Source of the DNA: JAVBSC01 sp031547305
GTDB lineage: Bacteria > Desulfobacterota > Desulfovibrionia > Desulfovibrionales > Desulfovibrionaceae
Length of the DNA stretch: 16,572 nt
Assembly (NCBI GenBank): GCA_031547305.1
Contig: JAVBSC010000115.1
Coordinates: 1 to 16,572 of the forward strand
Reading direction: 5' to 3'
Positions 1 to 7,265 of this stretch are shown here, piece by piece. The translations under genes and the position numbers were made by a program. The notes beneath the pieces were generated by a model, which saw only the letters and a list, made by a program, of their open reading frames with translations, was not told where the DNA came from and did no database searches. Within the stretch, counting starts at the first letter, position 1, and every line of letters starts with the position of its first letter.

Positions 1-1350
1 AAAATACATATGGTGGGCATAGGCGGCTCCGGCATGAGCGGGATTGCGGAAATCCTGCATAACCTGGGCTATGCGGTCACGGGATCGGACATGTCGGAAA
101 ACGCGGCCGTGCTGCGCTTGCGCGAGTTGGGCATAGCCATCGCCAAAGGACACGCCGCCGCAAACCTTAAGGATGCCCACGTGCTGGTCAAGTCCACAGC
201 CGTTGGCCCTGACAACCCGGAAGCGCTGGCCGCGCGGGAGCGGGGCATCCCTATCATTCCCAGGGCGGAGATGCTGGCCGAGCTGATGCGCCTGCGCACC
301 GGCATAGCCATTGCCGGCACGCACGGCAAAACCACCACCACCTCGCTTCTGGCCACTATTTTTGAGGAGGCCGGCCTGGATCCCACAGTGATCATCGGCG
401 GCCGCCTGAACGCTTACGGAGCCAACGCCCGCCTGGGTTCCGGGGAATACCTGCTGGCCGAGGCGGATGAATCCGACGGCTCCTTCCTGTGCCTTTTTTC
501 CATAATGAACGTGGTGACCAACATTGATTTGGACCACCTGGATTTTTACCCCGGCCAGAAGGAAATAGACGAGGCTTTCCTGACGTTCATGAACCAGGTG
601 CCCTTTTACGGCATCAACGTGGTCTGCGGCGATGACCCGGGCGTGCGGCGGCTTCTGCCGGACATAAACCGCCCGGTGCTCACTTACGGCTTTGCGCCGG
701 GCAACGATTTGACGGCGGAAATTATTTCCTGCTCGGAAACCAGCCGCTTCACGCTGCGCCTTAAAGGCTGCCGCCTGGGCGAGGTGGAGCTTGCCCAACC
801 GGGCAGGCACAACGTGCTGAACGCCCTGGCCGCCATTGGCATGGCCATGCAGGCGGAAGTGCCCGTGAGCACATGCGTCGCGGCTCTGGCCAAGTTTCGG
901 GGCGTGGGGCGGCGTTTTGAGCGCAAAGGCGAAAAAAACGGCGTGCTGGTGGTGGATGACTACGGACATCACCCGGCGGAAATAGCCGCCACTCTGGCCA
1001 CGGCCAAAACCTGCTTCCCCGGCCGCCGGCTGGTGGTGGCTTTTCAGCCGCACCGCTTCACCCGCACCCAGGCTTTATTCGGAGAATTCTGCAAGGTTTT
1101 CGAACCGGCGGACAAGCTGCTGCTCACGGAAATCTACCCGGCGTCTGAAGCGCCCATCCCCGGCGTGAGCGGCCAGAGCCTGGCCCAGGGCATCCGGCAG
1201 GTTTCCTCCACAGATGTCATATATTGCCAGAATTTTGAGGAACTCAAGGCGCAGTTGCCCGGCCTGCTTAAGCCGCACGATTTGTTCCTGACCATCGGAG
1301 CGGGCAACGTCTGGACCATCGGCCAGCACTGGCTGGAAAGCGAGGATTAA
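1..1350 (+). CDS. murC: UDP-N-acetylmuramate--L-alanine ligase, 5'-truncated by the window
   Basis: MurC joins L-alanine to UDP-N-acetylmuramic acid using ATP, the first peptide-forming step of cytoplasmic peptidoglycan precursor synthesis. The frame is open from base 1 and reads KIHMVGIGGSGMSGIAEIL, which matches the region just after the usual MurC N-terminus. The ATG at 10 is therefore probably an internal methionine, and roughly 15-20 residues are missing upstream. The ATP-binding P-loop GTHGKTTTT starts at base 316. The Mur-ligase central motif ADESDGSF and the C-terminal DDYGHHPAEI motif are both present, so all three Mur domains (UDP-binding, ATPase, C-terminal) are represented and look intact. 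Its stop lies 2 bp before murB, indicating one transcript with the downstream dcw genes. The identification is very secure. Confidence 0.96.
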   Translation, partial: KIHMVGIGGSGMSGIAEILHNLGYAVTGSDMSENAAVLRLRELGIAIAKGHAAANLKDAHVLVKSTAVGPDNPEALAARERGIPIIPRAEMLAELMRLRTGIAIAGTHGKTTTTSLLATIFEEAGLDPTVIIGGRLNAYGANARLGSGEYLLAEADESDGSFLCLFSIMNVVTNIDLDHLDFYPGQKEIDEAFLTFMNQVPFYGINVVCGDDPGVRRLLPDINRPVLTYGFAPGNDLTAEIISCSETSRFTLRLKGCRLGEVELAQPGRHNVLNALAAIGMAMQAEVPVSTCVAALAKFRGVGRRFERKGEKNGVLVVDDYGHHPAEIAATLATAKTCFPGRRLVVAFQPHRFTRTQALFGEFCKVFEPADKLLLTEIYPASEAPIPGVSGQSLAQGIRQVSSTDVIYCQNFEELKAQLPGLLKPHDLFLTIGAGNVWTIGQHWLESED

Positions 1351-1352
1351 AC

Positions 1353-2252
1353 ATGCTTGCGCAAGGCCTGGATATTTTACCCGGACCGCTCCTGGCGGAA
1401 CGCAGCACCCTGCGCCTGGGCGGTCGGGCCTGGGCGGAACTGCTCGTGCAAAACGAAGAGGGTTTCAACAACCTTGCCCTCAGTCTGCGCGACCTGGGCG
1501 GCCAGCCGGCCGTATTGGGGCGGGGCAGCAACATTCTGGCCAAGGACGGGCCCCTGCCCCTGGTGATCATCAGTTGCCACAAAGAGCTGTGCGGCGGACC
1601 GGCCCTGATCAAGGAATACGGCAACGAGGCCCTGGTGGGCTGCGGGGCGGGCCAGCCCCTGTCCACCCTGATCAACCGCCTGGCGGAAGCTGGCCTGGGC
1701 GGCCTGGAGGCCCTGGCCGGCATTCCCGGCAGCGTGGGCGGAGCCGTGGCCATGAACGCCGGATCTTTTGGCTCGGACATTGGTGAAAGCCTGCATTCCG
1801 CCTATATTTACACCCCGGAGCAAGGCCTGACGGAATATCCGGCCGAGCAACTCAAATTCGGCTATCGCCACTTTGCCCCCCCACGGCCCTGCGAATGGTT
1901 TGTGGTGGCCAAGGCGGTGTTCCGGCTGCAAAAGCAGAACAAAGACCGTGTGCTGAACAGGGTGCACGAAGTGCTGGAAGGCAAGCGCTCCACCCAGCCC
2001 CTGCAGGAAGCCAGCGCCGGCTCCACCTTTAAGAACCCGGCCGGCATGGCCGCTGGCAAGCTGCTGGAGGAAGCCGGATTCAAGGGCTATGCCCTGGGCG
2101 GCATGGCTTTTTCTGAAAAGCACGCCAACTTCCTGGTCAACAAGGGCAACGGCACCGCGACCCAGGCCCTGGAACTGCTCGACCGGGCCAGAAGCAAGGT
2201 GCTGGCCCTCACCGGCATAGCTCTGGAGATGGAAGTGAAAATATGGCCCTGA
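1353..2252 (+). CDS. murB: UDP-N-acetylenolpyruvoylglucosamine reductase
   Basis: MurB is the FAD-dependent enzyme that reduces UDP-GlcNAc-enolpyruvate with NADPH to UDP-N-acetylmuramic acid, directly before the MurC step. The 299-residue protein shows the FAD-binding LGRGSNIL motif, the GIPGSVGGAVAMNAG signature and the FGYRHF arginine motif. It also has GSTFKNP with the catalytic serine, SEKHANFLVN, and a C-terminal LEMEVKIWP carrying the conserved glutamate. SEKHANFLVN and the length fit the type II (shorter) MurB class rather than the E. coli class. The ATG at 1353 is preceded by GAGG at 1342-1345, inside the murC end. The 3' end overlaps ftsQ by 10 bp, so translation of the two is probably coupled. 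Confidence 0.96.
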   Translation: MLAQGLDILPGPLLAERSTLRLGGRAWAELLVQNEEGFNNLALSLRDLGGQPAVLGRGSNILAKDGPLPLVIISCHKELCGGPALIKEYGNEALVGCGAGQPLSTLINRLAEAGLGGLEALAGIPGSVGGAVAMNAGSFGSDIGESLHSAYIYTPEQGLTEYPAEQLKFGYRHFAPPRPCEWFVVAKAVFRLQKQNKDRVLNRVHEVLEGKRSTQPLQEASAGSTFKNPAGMAAGKLLEEAGFKGYALGGMAFSEKHANFLVNKGNGTATQALELLDRARSKVLALTGIALEMEVKIWP

Positions 2253-3145
2253 ACGACTACCCCAGGACCAGGCCGGCTTCGCAGAAGCGCCTGTCCAGCC
2301 TGCCCGCCCGGACTTCCGTCCGCAGGCCGCAGGTGAAGGAAAAGACCAACAGCTACCGGAAAAAGGCGGCCAACAAATTCCGCCTGCCCGGCGTGCCCTG
2401 GCGCAAGCTGGGGCTGGCCCTGGGGTTTTCCGGTTCCGTGGCGGCCGGCCTGCTTATTTTCTTCAGCCTGGGGGTGGGGTTTCTGTATGCTTACAAATAT
2501 TTTACCTCCAGCCCGTATTTTGCGGTAAAAACTATTGAAATAGAGGGGCTTTCCAGGTTAAAGTCTAGAGAAGTTTTAGAAACAATCCGATTAAGCGAAG
2601 GGATGAACTCTCTTGCCGTCTCAATTGATGAGATGGAACAGGAACTTGCGGCCAATCCATGGGTAAGCGAGTTGTCTATAAAACGCATCCTGCCGGATTT
2701 TTTTCAAATAAGCGTTAAAGAAAAAGAGCCGCGCTTCTGGGTGCGCCAGAACGGGGTTTTGTTTTACGCCGATATTTACGGCCGGCCCATAGCCCCGGTG
2801 GCGCCAGGCAACTTCACTTCCCTGCCCACTCTGGAAGTGGAGCCGGGGGCGGAGGAATACACCCGGCGGCTGCCGGATCTGGTGCGCAGCCTGGCGGAGG
2901 CCGCTCTGCCTGTGGAAATGGCCGCTGTGTCCTGGATCAGGCTTTCCGCCTCGCGCGGGGTGGACGTGCGCATGGAAAACAACCGGATCAGCCTGTCCAT
3001 AGGGCTGGAGGAATGGAACGCCAACCTGGACCGGGTTTCCCGCACGTTGGCGGATTTGGGCAAACGCGGGGAACTTAAAAAAGTCCGGGGCATAAAAGCC
3101 CATGACAATAACGTCTGGGTTGAGGAATTGCCGGATCAGAGCTGA
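2243..3145 (+). CDS. ftsQ: cell division protein FtsQ
   Basis: FtsQ (DivIB family) is a bitopic inner-membrane protein that links the early cytoplasmic Z-ring to the late FtsB/FtsL/FtsW/FtsI machinery. The 300-residue product has a basic cytoplasmic tail (about 1-55) and one membrane segment (about 56-86, ending in FLYAYKYF). A POTRA domain follows (about 93-162: FAVKTIEIEG ... NPWVSELSIKRILPD ... VKEKEP), then a beta domain containing GVLFYADIYGRPI. The start overlaps the murB end by 10 bp, with a GGAAGTG ribosome site 6 nt upstream. No ddl gene lies between murB and ftsQ. The codons of the POTRA region are clearly more A/T-rich than those on either side (see findings). Length and domain order are normal for the family. 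Confidence 0.92.
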   Translation: MALNDYPRTRPASQKRLSSLPARTSVRRPQVKEKTNSYRKKAANKFRLPGVPWRKLGLALGFSGSVAAGLLIFFSLGVGFLYAYKYFTSSPYFAVKTIEIEGLSRLKSREVLETIRLSEGMNSLAVSIDEMEQELAANPWVSELSIKRILPDFFQISVKEKEPRFWVRQNGVLFYADIYGRPIAPVAPGNFTSLPTLEVEPGAEEYTRRLPDLVRSLAEAALPVEMAAVSWIRLSASRGVDVRMENNRISLSIGLEEWNANLDRVSRTLADLGKRGELKKVRGIKAHDNNVWVEELPDQS

Positions 3146-3202
3146 ACCACGCGCTCCGGCGCGGTAAAGAGAATGTCGCTGAGCTGAAAGGAAGGATGGA
3201 AG

Positions 3203-4429
3203 ATGGCTAAATCTGATTTGGTGGTGGGACTGGACATAGGCACCACCAAAATTTGCGCGGTAGTGGGCGAAGTAACCCCGGACGGCGTGGATATAGTGGG
3301 CATAGGGGCCAGCCCCTCCACCGGACTGCGCAAGGGGGTGGTCGTGCACATTGAAAAAACCGTGGAATCCATCCAGAAGGCTCTGCAGGAAGCCGAGCTG
3401 ATGGCCGGATGCGAGATCCGCTCCGTGTACGCCGGCATTGCCGGCAGCCACATCAAGGGCTTCAACAGCCACGGGGTCATTGCGGTCAAGGGCGGCGAAG
3501 TCACGGCCCGCGACATTGAGCGCGCCATGGAAGCGGCCAAGGCCGTGGCTATCCCCCTGGACCGCGAAGTTATCCACACCCTGCCCCAGGAATTCATTGT
3601 GGACGACCAGCGCGGCATCGCCGATCCCCTGGGCATGGCCGGCGTACGCCTGGAAGTGAAGGTGCACATTGTGACCGGCGCGGTCACCAGCGCCCAGAAT
3701 ATCCTGCGTTCCTGCCACCGCAGCGGCCTGGACGTGGCTGACATAGTCATGGAAGCCATCGCCTCGGCACAGGCCGTGCTTACCGAGGAGGAGCGCGAGC
3801 TGGGCGTGGCCCTTGTGGATTTGGGCGGCGGCACCACGGATATAGCCATCCTGTCCAACGACTCCATAAAATACACCGGCGTTCTGGCCCTTGGCGGCCA
3901 GAACCTGACCAACGACATCGCTTACGGGCTGCGCACGCCCATGGCCAGCGCGGAAGAGATAAAAGTGCGCTACGGCTGCGCCATGACCGAGCTGGTGGGC
4001 ACCGAAGAATATTTTGAAGTGCCCAGCGTGGGCGAACGCGAACCGCGCCGCCTCTCGCGCTCCATGCTGGCGGAAATCTGCCAGCCGCGTATGGAGGAAG
4101 TGCTGTCCCTGGTGGACCAGGAAATAACCCGCTCCGGCTGCAAGCACCTGATCGGGGCCGGAGTGGTCCTTACCGGCGGTTCCTCGCTTATCAGCGGCTG
4201 CCAGGAGCTCGGCGAGCAGATTTTCAACCTGCCCACGCGCATCGGCTACCCGCGCAACGTGGGCGGCCTCAAGGACGTTGTCAACAGCCCCAAGTTCGCC
4301 ACGGCCGTGGGCCTGTTGTGCTATGGGGCCAACAAGGAAGGCGCGGAGCAAAAATTTCGCATTCGGGACGACAACATGTTCAACCGGGTGCTGTCACGCA
4401 TGAAGAAATGGTTTGTGGACATAAAGTAA
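3203..4429 (+). CDS. ftsA: cell division protein FtsA
   Basis: FtsA is the actin-like ATPase that anchors FtsZ filaments to the inner membrane. The 408-residue protein has the phosphate-1 loop GLDIGTTKICAVV near residue 9, the phosphate-2 loop VDLGGGTTDIAI, and the adenosine motif GVVLTGGSSLISGCQELG. A short C-terminal amphipathic stretch (FNRVLSRMKKWFVDIK) is the usual membrane-targeting helix. The start is fixed by AAGGAAGG at 3188-3195, 7 nt before the ATG; an ATG at 3196 is in another frame. The gene sits 57 bp after ftsQ and before ftsZ, the standard order. The last codons and stop (VDIK-stop) are duplicated in tandem immediately after the gene. The protein itself is not changed by the second copy. 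Confidence 0.96.
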   Translation: MAKSDLVVGLDIGTTKICAVVGEVTPDGVDIVGIGASPSTGLRKGVVVHIEKTVESIQKALQEAELMAGCEIRSVYAGIAGSHIKGFNSHGVIAVKGGEVTARDIERAMEAAKAVAIPLDREVIHTLPQEFIVDDQRGIADPLGMAGVRLEVKVHIVTGAVTSAQNILRSCHRSGLDVADIVMEAIASAQAVLTEEERELGVALVDLGGGTTDIAILSNDSIKYTGVLALGGQNLTNDIAYGLRTPMASAEEIKVRYGCAMTELVGTEEYFEVPSVGEREPRRLSRSMLAEICQPRMEEVLSLVDQEITRSGCKHLIGAGVVLTGGSSLISGCQELGEQIFNLPTRIGYPRNVGGLKDVVNSPKFATAVGLLCYGANKEGAEQKFRIRDDNMFNRVLSRMKKWFVDIK

Positions 4430-4445
4430 TGTGGACATAAAGTAA
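4414..4445 (+). repeat. perfect 16-bp tandem duplication across the ftsA stop
   Basis: The 16-mer TGTGGACATAAAGTAA occurs at 4414-4429 and again, without a gap or mismatch, at 4430-4445. The first copy is the end of ftsA, including its stop. The second copy is non-coding. The junction makes TAATG, so an ATG overlaps the ftsA stop and opens a three-codon mini-ORF (ATG TGG ACA TAA, 4429-4440). Confidence 0.98.
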
Positions 4446-4493
4446 ACGGCGAATGAGACAACATCAATCGACAATAAAAGGTCATTCCAATGC

Positions 4494-4500
4494 AAGGAGA
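4494..4500 (+). promoter_or_regulatory. ribosome binding site that sets the ftsZ start
   Basis: AAGGAGA lies 7 nt before the ATG at 4508. It falls inside the longer reading frame that would begin at the ATG at 4490, which argues that 4508 is the true start. The 4490 ATG has only a weaker AAAAGG upstream and would add the residues MQGERQ. Confidence 0.75.
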
Positions 4501-4507
4501 GAGGCAA

Positions 4508-5758
4508 ATGGAATTCATGGAACTAGATAATTCCCCCAGCCAGGGGGCGGTGATAAAAGTCATAGGCGTGGGCGGCGGCGGCGGCAATGCCATTAACAAC
4601 ATGGTGGAGTCCGGCCTGAACGGCGTCACGTTTATAGCCGCCAACACGGACATGCAGGATTTGAAAAAATCCATGGCGGAGCTGAAAATCCAGATGGGCA
4701 CCAAGCTGACCGCGGGACTAGGCGCCGGGGCCAACCCCAAGGTGGGCTGCGAATCCGCTCTGGAGAGCCAGGACGCCATCCGCGAGTACCTGAACGGCTC
4801 GGACCTGGTCTTTGTGACATGCGGCATGGGCGGCGGCACCGGCACCGGCGCGGCGCCGGTCATTGCCCAGATCGCCAAAGAACTGGGCATTCTGACCGTG
4901 GGCGTGGTGACCAAGCCTTTTCCCTTTGAAGGCAGAAAACGCATGAACGCGGCCGAAGCCGGCATAGCCGAACTGCACCGCCACGTGGACAGTCTGATCA
5001 CCATACCCAACAGCCGCCTCAGCCACATAGCCCCCAAAAACGCCCGCTTTGAGGACATGCTCAAAAAAGCGGACGAGGTTCTGTACTTTGCCGTAAAAAG
5101 CATTTCAGACCTGATCACCACGCCGGGCATGATCAACCTGGACTTCGCGGATGTGAAAACCGCCATGGGCGAAGCCGGCCTGGCTCTCATGGGTTCCGGC
5201 CGGGCCACGGGCGAAGGACGGGCCAGGGAAGCGGCCACCAAGGCCATTACCAGCCCGCTGCTGGAAGACGTTTCCATAGACGGGGCCAAGGCGGTGCTCA
5301 TCAACGTCACCGCATCCTCCGACATGACCATGGCGGAAGTGCAGGAAGCCGCGGATATCATCACCTCCGCCGTGCATGAGGACGCCAATATCATTTTCGG
5401 CACGGCCTGCGACGAAAGCCTGGGCGAGGAGCTGCGCATCACCGTCATCGCCACGGGCATCGAATCCAGCCAGAGCGCCAAGGAAATTCCGGGCCGGCAG
5501 GCTACGATCAGAACCATGCATCCGGCCCAGCCGGCGGCTCCGGCCCACAAGGCCGAGGCCCCGCGTCCCCGCTCTTTAGGCGGTTCGCCGGGAGGCAACC
5601 TGGATATCCCCACTATCCTGCGCCAAAAGGATCCGACCATCGGCATGAGCGCCAGAGCTCCGCGCCTGGGCGCGCATAACCCCGGCGAGGACGACTTCAT
5701 CTTCGGCGATGACGACGAGTTCGAAATTCCGTCGTTCATCCGCAAACAGGCGAATTAA
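4508..5758 (+). CDS. ftsZ: cell division protein FtsZ, with two tether-like C-terminal peptides
   Basis: FtsZ is the tubulin-like GTPase that forms the division ring. The 416-residue protein has the N-terminal nucleotide site VIGVGGGGGNAINNM and the tubulin signature GGGTGTG at residues 108-114. It also has TKPFPFEG, the catalytic T7 loop NLDFADV (210-216) and a normal GTPase and C-terminal core up to about residue 320. The variable linker is proline/alanine-rich. The usual C-terminal conserved peptide is EFEIPSFIRKQAN (404-416), but a second strong match, NLDIPTILRQKD, lies at 364-375. Residue 105, just before GMGGG, is Cys where Ala is common. The start at 4508 rests on the ribosome site; 4490 is possible. 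Hairpins and a terminator follow, so ftsZ closes the cluster. Confidence 0.96.
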   Translation: MEFMELDNSPSQGAVIKVIGVGGGGGNAINNMVESGLNGVTFIAANTDMQDLKKSMAELKIQMGTKLTAGLGAGANPKVGCESALESQDAIREYLNGSDLVFVTCGMGGGTGTGAAPVIAQIAKELGILTVGVVTKPFPFEGRKRMNAAEAGIAELHRHVDSLITIPNSRLSHIAPKNARFEDMLKKADEVLYFAVKSISDLITTPGMINLDFADVKTAMGEAGLALMGSGRATGEGRAREAATKAITSPLLEDVSIDGAKAVLINVTASSDMTMAEVQEAADIITSAVHEDANIIFGTACDESLGEELRITVIATGIESSQSAKEIPGRQATIRTMHPAQPAAPAHKAEAPRPRSLGGSPGGNLDIPTILRQKDPTIGMSARAPRLGAHNPGEDDFIFGDDDEFEIPSFIRKQAN

Positions 5759-5764
5759 CGGATT

Positions 5765-5805
5765 GCCCGCCGAGCGTTTTTACCGTGCCCGTCCTTGCGG
5801 CGGGC
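5765..5805 (+). other. inverted repeat after ftsZ
   Basis: GCCCGCCG at 5765-5772 pairs perfectly with CGGCGGGC at 5798-5805, with a 25-nt loop. No T-run follows, so it is not a classical terminator. It may protect the 3' end of the ftsZ message or form part of a compound termination region. Confidence 0.45.
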
Positions 5806-5853
5806 TTAACGGACGGAGCGGGCCTTCAGAAAAATAGCGCTGGGAAGGCGCAA

Positions 5854-5873
5854 CGGCGGGCGCAAGCCCGCCG
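5854..5873 (+). other. GC hairpin with GCAA tetraloop
   Basis: CGGCGGGC and GCCCGCCG form an 8-bp perfect stem closed by a GNRA-type GCAA loop. It stands 4 nt before the strong terminator at 5878. It may stabilise the transcript end or act with that terminator. Confidence 0.6.
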
Positions 5874-5877
5874 GCAT

Positions 5878-5917
5878 AACTCCGCGGGGAAAGCCTCTCC
5901 CCCCGCGGAGTTTTTTT
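5878..5917 (+). terminator. intrinsic terminator of the dcw cluster
   Basis: AACTCCGCGGGG (5878-5889) and CCCCGCGGAGTT (5901-5912) form a perfect 12-bp stem with an 11-nt loop. T5911-T5917 gives a run of seven T. This is a textbook rho-independent terminator for transcripts coming from ftsZ. Confidence 0.9.
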
Positions 5918-5934
5918 GCGGATATGTGAGCCTC

Positions 5935-5963
5935 TTGACTTTGCCTTCGTTTTCAGATTAGGT
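5935..5963 (+). promoter_or_regulatory. weak sigma70-like promoter candidate before aapJ
   Basis: TTGACT (5935-5940) is a good -35 element. TTAGGT, 17 bp downstream (5958-5963), is a poor -10 match. Position just after the dcw terminator and before aapJ is the main support. The rest of the 360-bp gap between ftsZ and aapJ holds hairpins but no gene I can support. Confidence 0.3.
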
Positions 5964-5981
5964 TTTTGTCCGCTTCACGGC

Positions 5982-6003
5982 GGCCGGCGTGCCCGGCCTT
6001 TTT
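5982..6003 (+). terminator. terminator-like stem-loop in the aapJ leader
   Basis: GGCCGG (5982-5987) and CCGGCC (5993-5998) form a 6-bp stem with loop CGTGC, followed directly by TTTTT (5999-6003). It could be a second terminator for the division cluster. If transcription of aapJ starts upstream of it, it could instead be an attenuator for the importer operon. Confidence 0.55.
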
Positions 6004-6105
6004 CGCGCCATGCCGCGCGTCAGCATCGATTTGTTGATTAAAAGATTCTCTTCTGGCCGGTCCTTCCCCGCCATCTTTGGGAAGGTCATTCTCTTACCCG
6101 TTCCA

Positions 6106-6112
6106 CAAGGAG
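6106..6112 (+). promoter_or_regulatory. ribosome binding site that sets the aapJ start
   Basis: CAAGGAG lies 6 nt before the ATG at 6119. The open frame extends back to an ATG at 6077, but that ATG has no ribosome site and would put 14 residues ahead of a normal signal peptide. Confidence 0.85.
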
Positions 6113-6118
6113 TGCTCG

Positions 6119-7153
6119 ATGTCACGCATTCGTCTTTTGTCCGGCATCCTCGCCGGCGCTCTGCTGACCATTTGCGCTTTGTCCGCCGTGCCCGCCCAGG
6201 CCGCCAGCATGCTGGAGAACGTCAAGGCCAAGGGCTTTCTGACCGTGGGCGTGGCAGGCACCGTGCCGGGCTTTTCCGCCCCGGATGAAAAAGGCGTCTG
6301 GCGCGGGCTGGACGTTGACTTCGGCCGGGCCGTGGCCTGCGCCATCTTCGGCTCTCCGGACAAAGTGAAATTTGTGCCCACCACCACCAAGGAACGCTTT
6401 ACCGCCCTGCAAACCGGCGAAATCGACATCCTTTCCCGCAACACCACCTGGTCTTTGCAGCGCGATACCGAACAGGGCCTGGATTTTATCGGCGTGACCT
6501 TCTACGACGGCCAGGGATTCATGGTCAGCAAGTCTTTGGGCGTTAAAAGCGCCAAGGAACTGAACGGCGCGAGCATCTGCATCCAGATGGGCACCACCAC
6601 GGAGAAAAACGTTTCCGAATACTTCGCCTCCAACGGCATGACCTTCAAGCCCGTGGCCTTTGAAAGCGCGGACGAAGCCACCGTGCTTTACGACAAGGGC
6701 CGTTGCGACGTGTACACCACGGACGTTTCCGGCCTGGCCGCGCGGCGCACCGCCCTTTCCAAGCCCGAAGACCACATTATCCTGCCGGAAGTGATTTCCA
6801 AAGAGCCTCTGGCTCCTTCCGTGCGCCAGGGCGACCAGCCCTGGGCGGACGTTAACCGTTGGGTGCTGGCCGCTCTGATCTCCGCCGAGGAACTGGGCGT
6901 TACCTCCAAAAACGTGGACGAAATGCTTAATTCCAAAAACATGGACATCCGCTACCTGCTCGGGCAGGAAGGCAAATGCGGCGAAATGCTCGGACTGCCC
7001 AAGGACTGGGCCTACCAGATCATCAAGCACGTGGGCAACTATGGCGAAATCTTCGAGCGCAACGTGGGCGTGAACACCCCGCTCAAGCTGGAGCGCGGCG
7101 AGAACGCCCTGTGGACCCGCGGCGGCCTGATGTACGGCCTGCCGGTTCGCTAA
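6119..7153 (+). CDS. aapJ: general L-amino-acid ABC transporter, periplasmic binding protein
   Basis: This is the periplasmic receptor of an AapJQMP/Bzt-type importer, which takes up a broad range of L-amino acids. The 344-residue protein starts with a Sec signal peptide (MSRIRLLSGILAGALL..., likely cut after AVPAQA, residue 28). Family signatures follow: VPGFSAPDEKGVWRGLDVDF, KERFTALQTGEIDILSRNTT, FYDGQGFMVSKS, and the C-terminal HVGNYGEIFERNVG with ALWTRGGLMYGLPVR. These fit AapJ/BztA (SBP family 3) better than glutamine- or arginine-specific receptors. Length is normal for the family (about 340). It heads the operon. The hairpin-rich 187-bp gap to aapQ suggests it is expressed above the permease genes. 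Substrate range is inferred from the family; I cannot tell which amino acid is preferred. Confidence 0.9.
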   Translation: MSRIRLLSGILAGALLTICALSAVPAQAASMLENVKAKGFLTVGVAGTVPGFSAPDEKGVWRGLDVDFGRAVACAIFGSPDKVKFVPTTTKERFTALQTGEIDILSRNTTWSLQRDTEQGLDFIGVTFYDGQGFMVSKSLGVKSAKELNGASICIQMGTTTEKNVSEYFASNGMTFKPVAFESADEATVLYDKGRCDVYTTDVSGLAARRTALSKPEDHIILPEVISKEPLAPSVRQGDQPWADVNRWVLAALISAEELGVTSKNVDEMLNSKNMDIRYLLGQEGKCGEMLGLPKDWAYQIIKHVGNYGEIFERNVGVNTPLKLERGENALWTRGGLMYGLPVR

Positions 7154-7184
7154 GAATGTCCGGCTCCGTTGATTGTTTTACTGT

Positions 7185-7208
7185 GAAGGGGAGCGGCCGC
7201 TCCCCTTC
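7185..7208 (+). other. 24-bp perfect palindrome, RNA hairpin between aapJ and aapQ
   Basis: GAAGGGGAGCGG (7185-7196) is followed directly by its exact reverse complement (7197-7208), with GCGGCCGC at the centre. As RNA it would give a stem of about 10 bp. It lies 31 nt after the aapJ stop, without a T-run, the usual place for a 3'-end stabilising hairpin of a binding-protein message. A DNA operator is the alternative. Confidence 0.7.
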
Positions 7209-7265
7209 CAGCCCCCCGTGCCCCCGGCCGCTCGCGGCCCGGGCCTTTTCTTTTGTGCTGTGCCG

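Noticed and set aside
2621..4351. 576-codon open frame antisense to ftsQ and ftsA
   Set aside because: It mirrors the codon pattern of the real genes on the other strand, is rich in His, Ala and Gly without domain motifs, and has no ribosome site. The antisense genes are certain.
4321..5745. 474-codon open frame antisense to ftsZ
   Set aside because: It is a GC-bias shadow: low-complexity Ser/Pro/Met-rich product and no family motif.
5878..6003. Clustered inverted repeats considered as a CRISPR or riboswitch
   Set aside because: There are no regularly spaced direct repeats. The elements are simple terminator-type hairpins and match no riboswitch core I recognise.
6050..6075. Possible sigma54 promoter (TGGC ...) upstream of aapJ, and a similar one near 15387
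   Set aside because: Neither has the required GC dinucleotide at the -12 position with correct spacing.
6077..6118. Upstream ATG start for aapJ
   Set aside because: No ribosome site is seen, and it would place 14 residues before a normal signal peptide; 6119 has CAAGGAG.
6122..7030. 302-codon open frame antisense to aapJ
   Set aside because: The product is a Gly/His/Phe-rich shadow of the aapJ codons with no recognisable motif.
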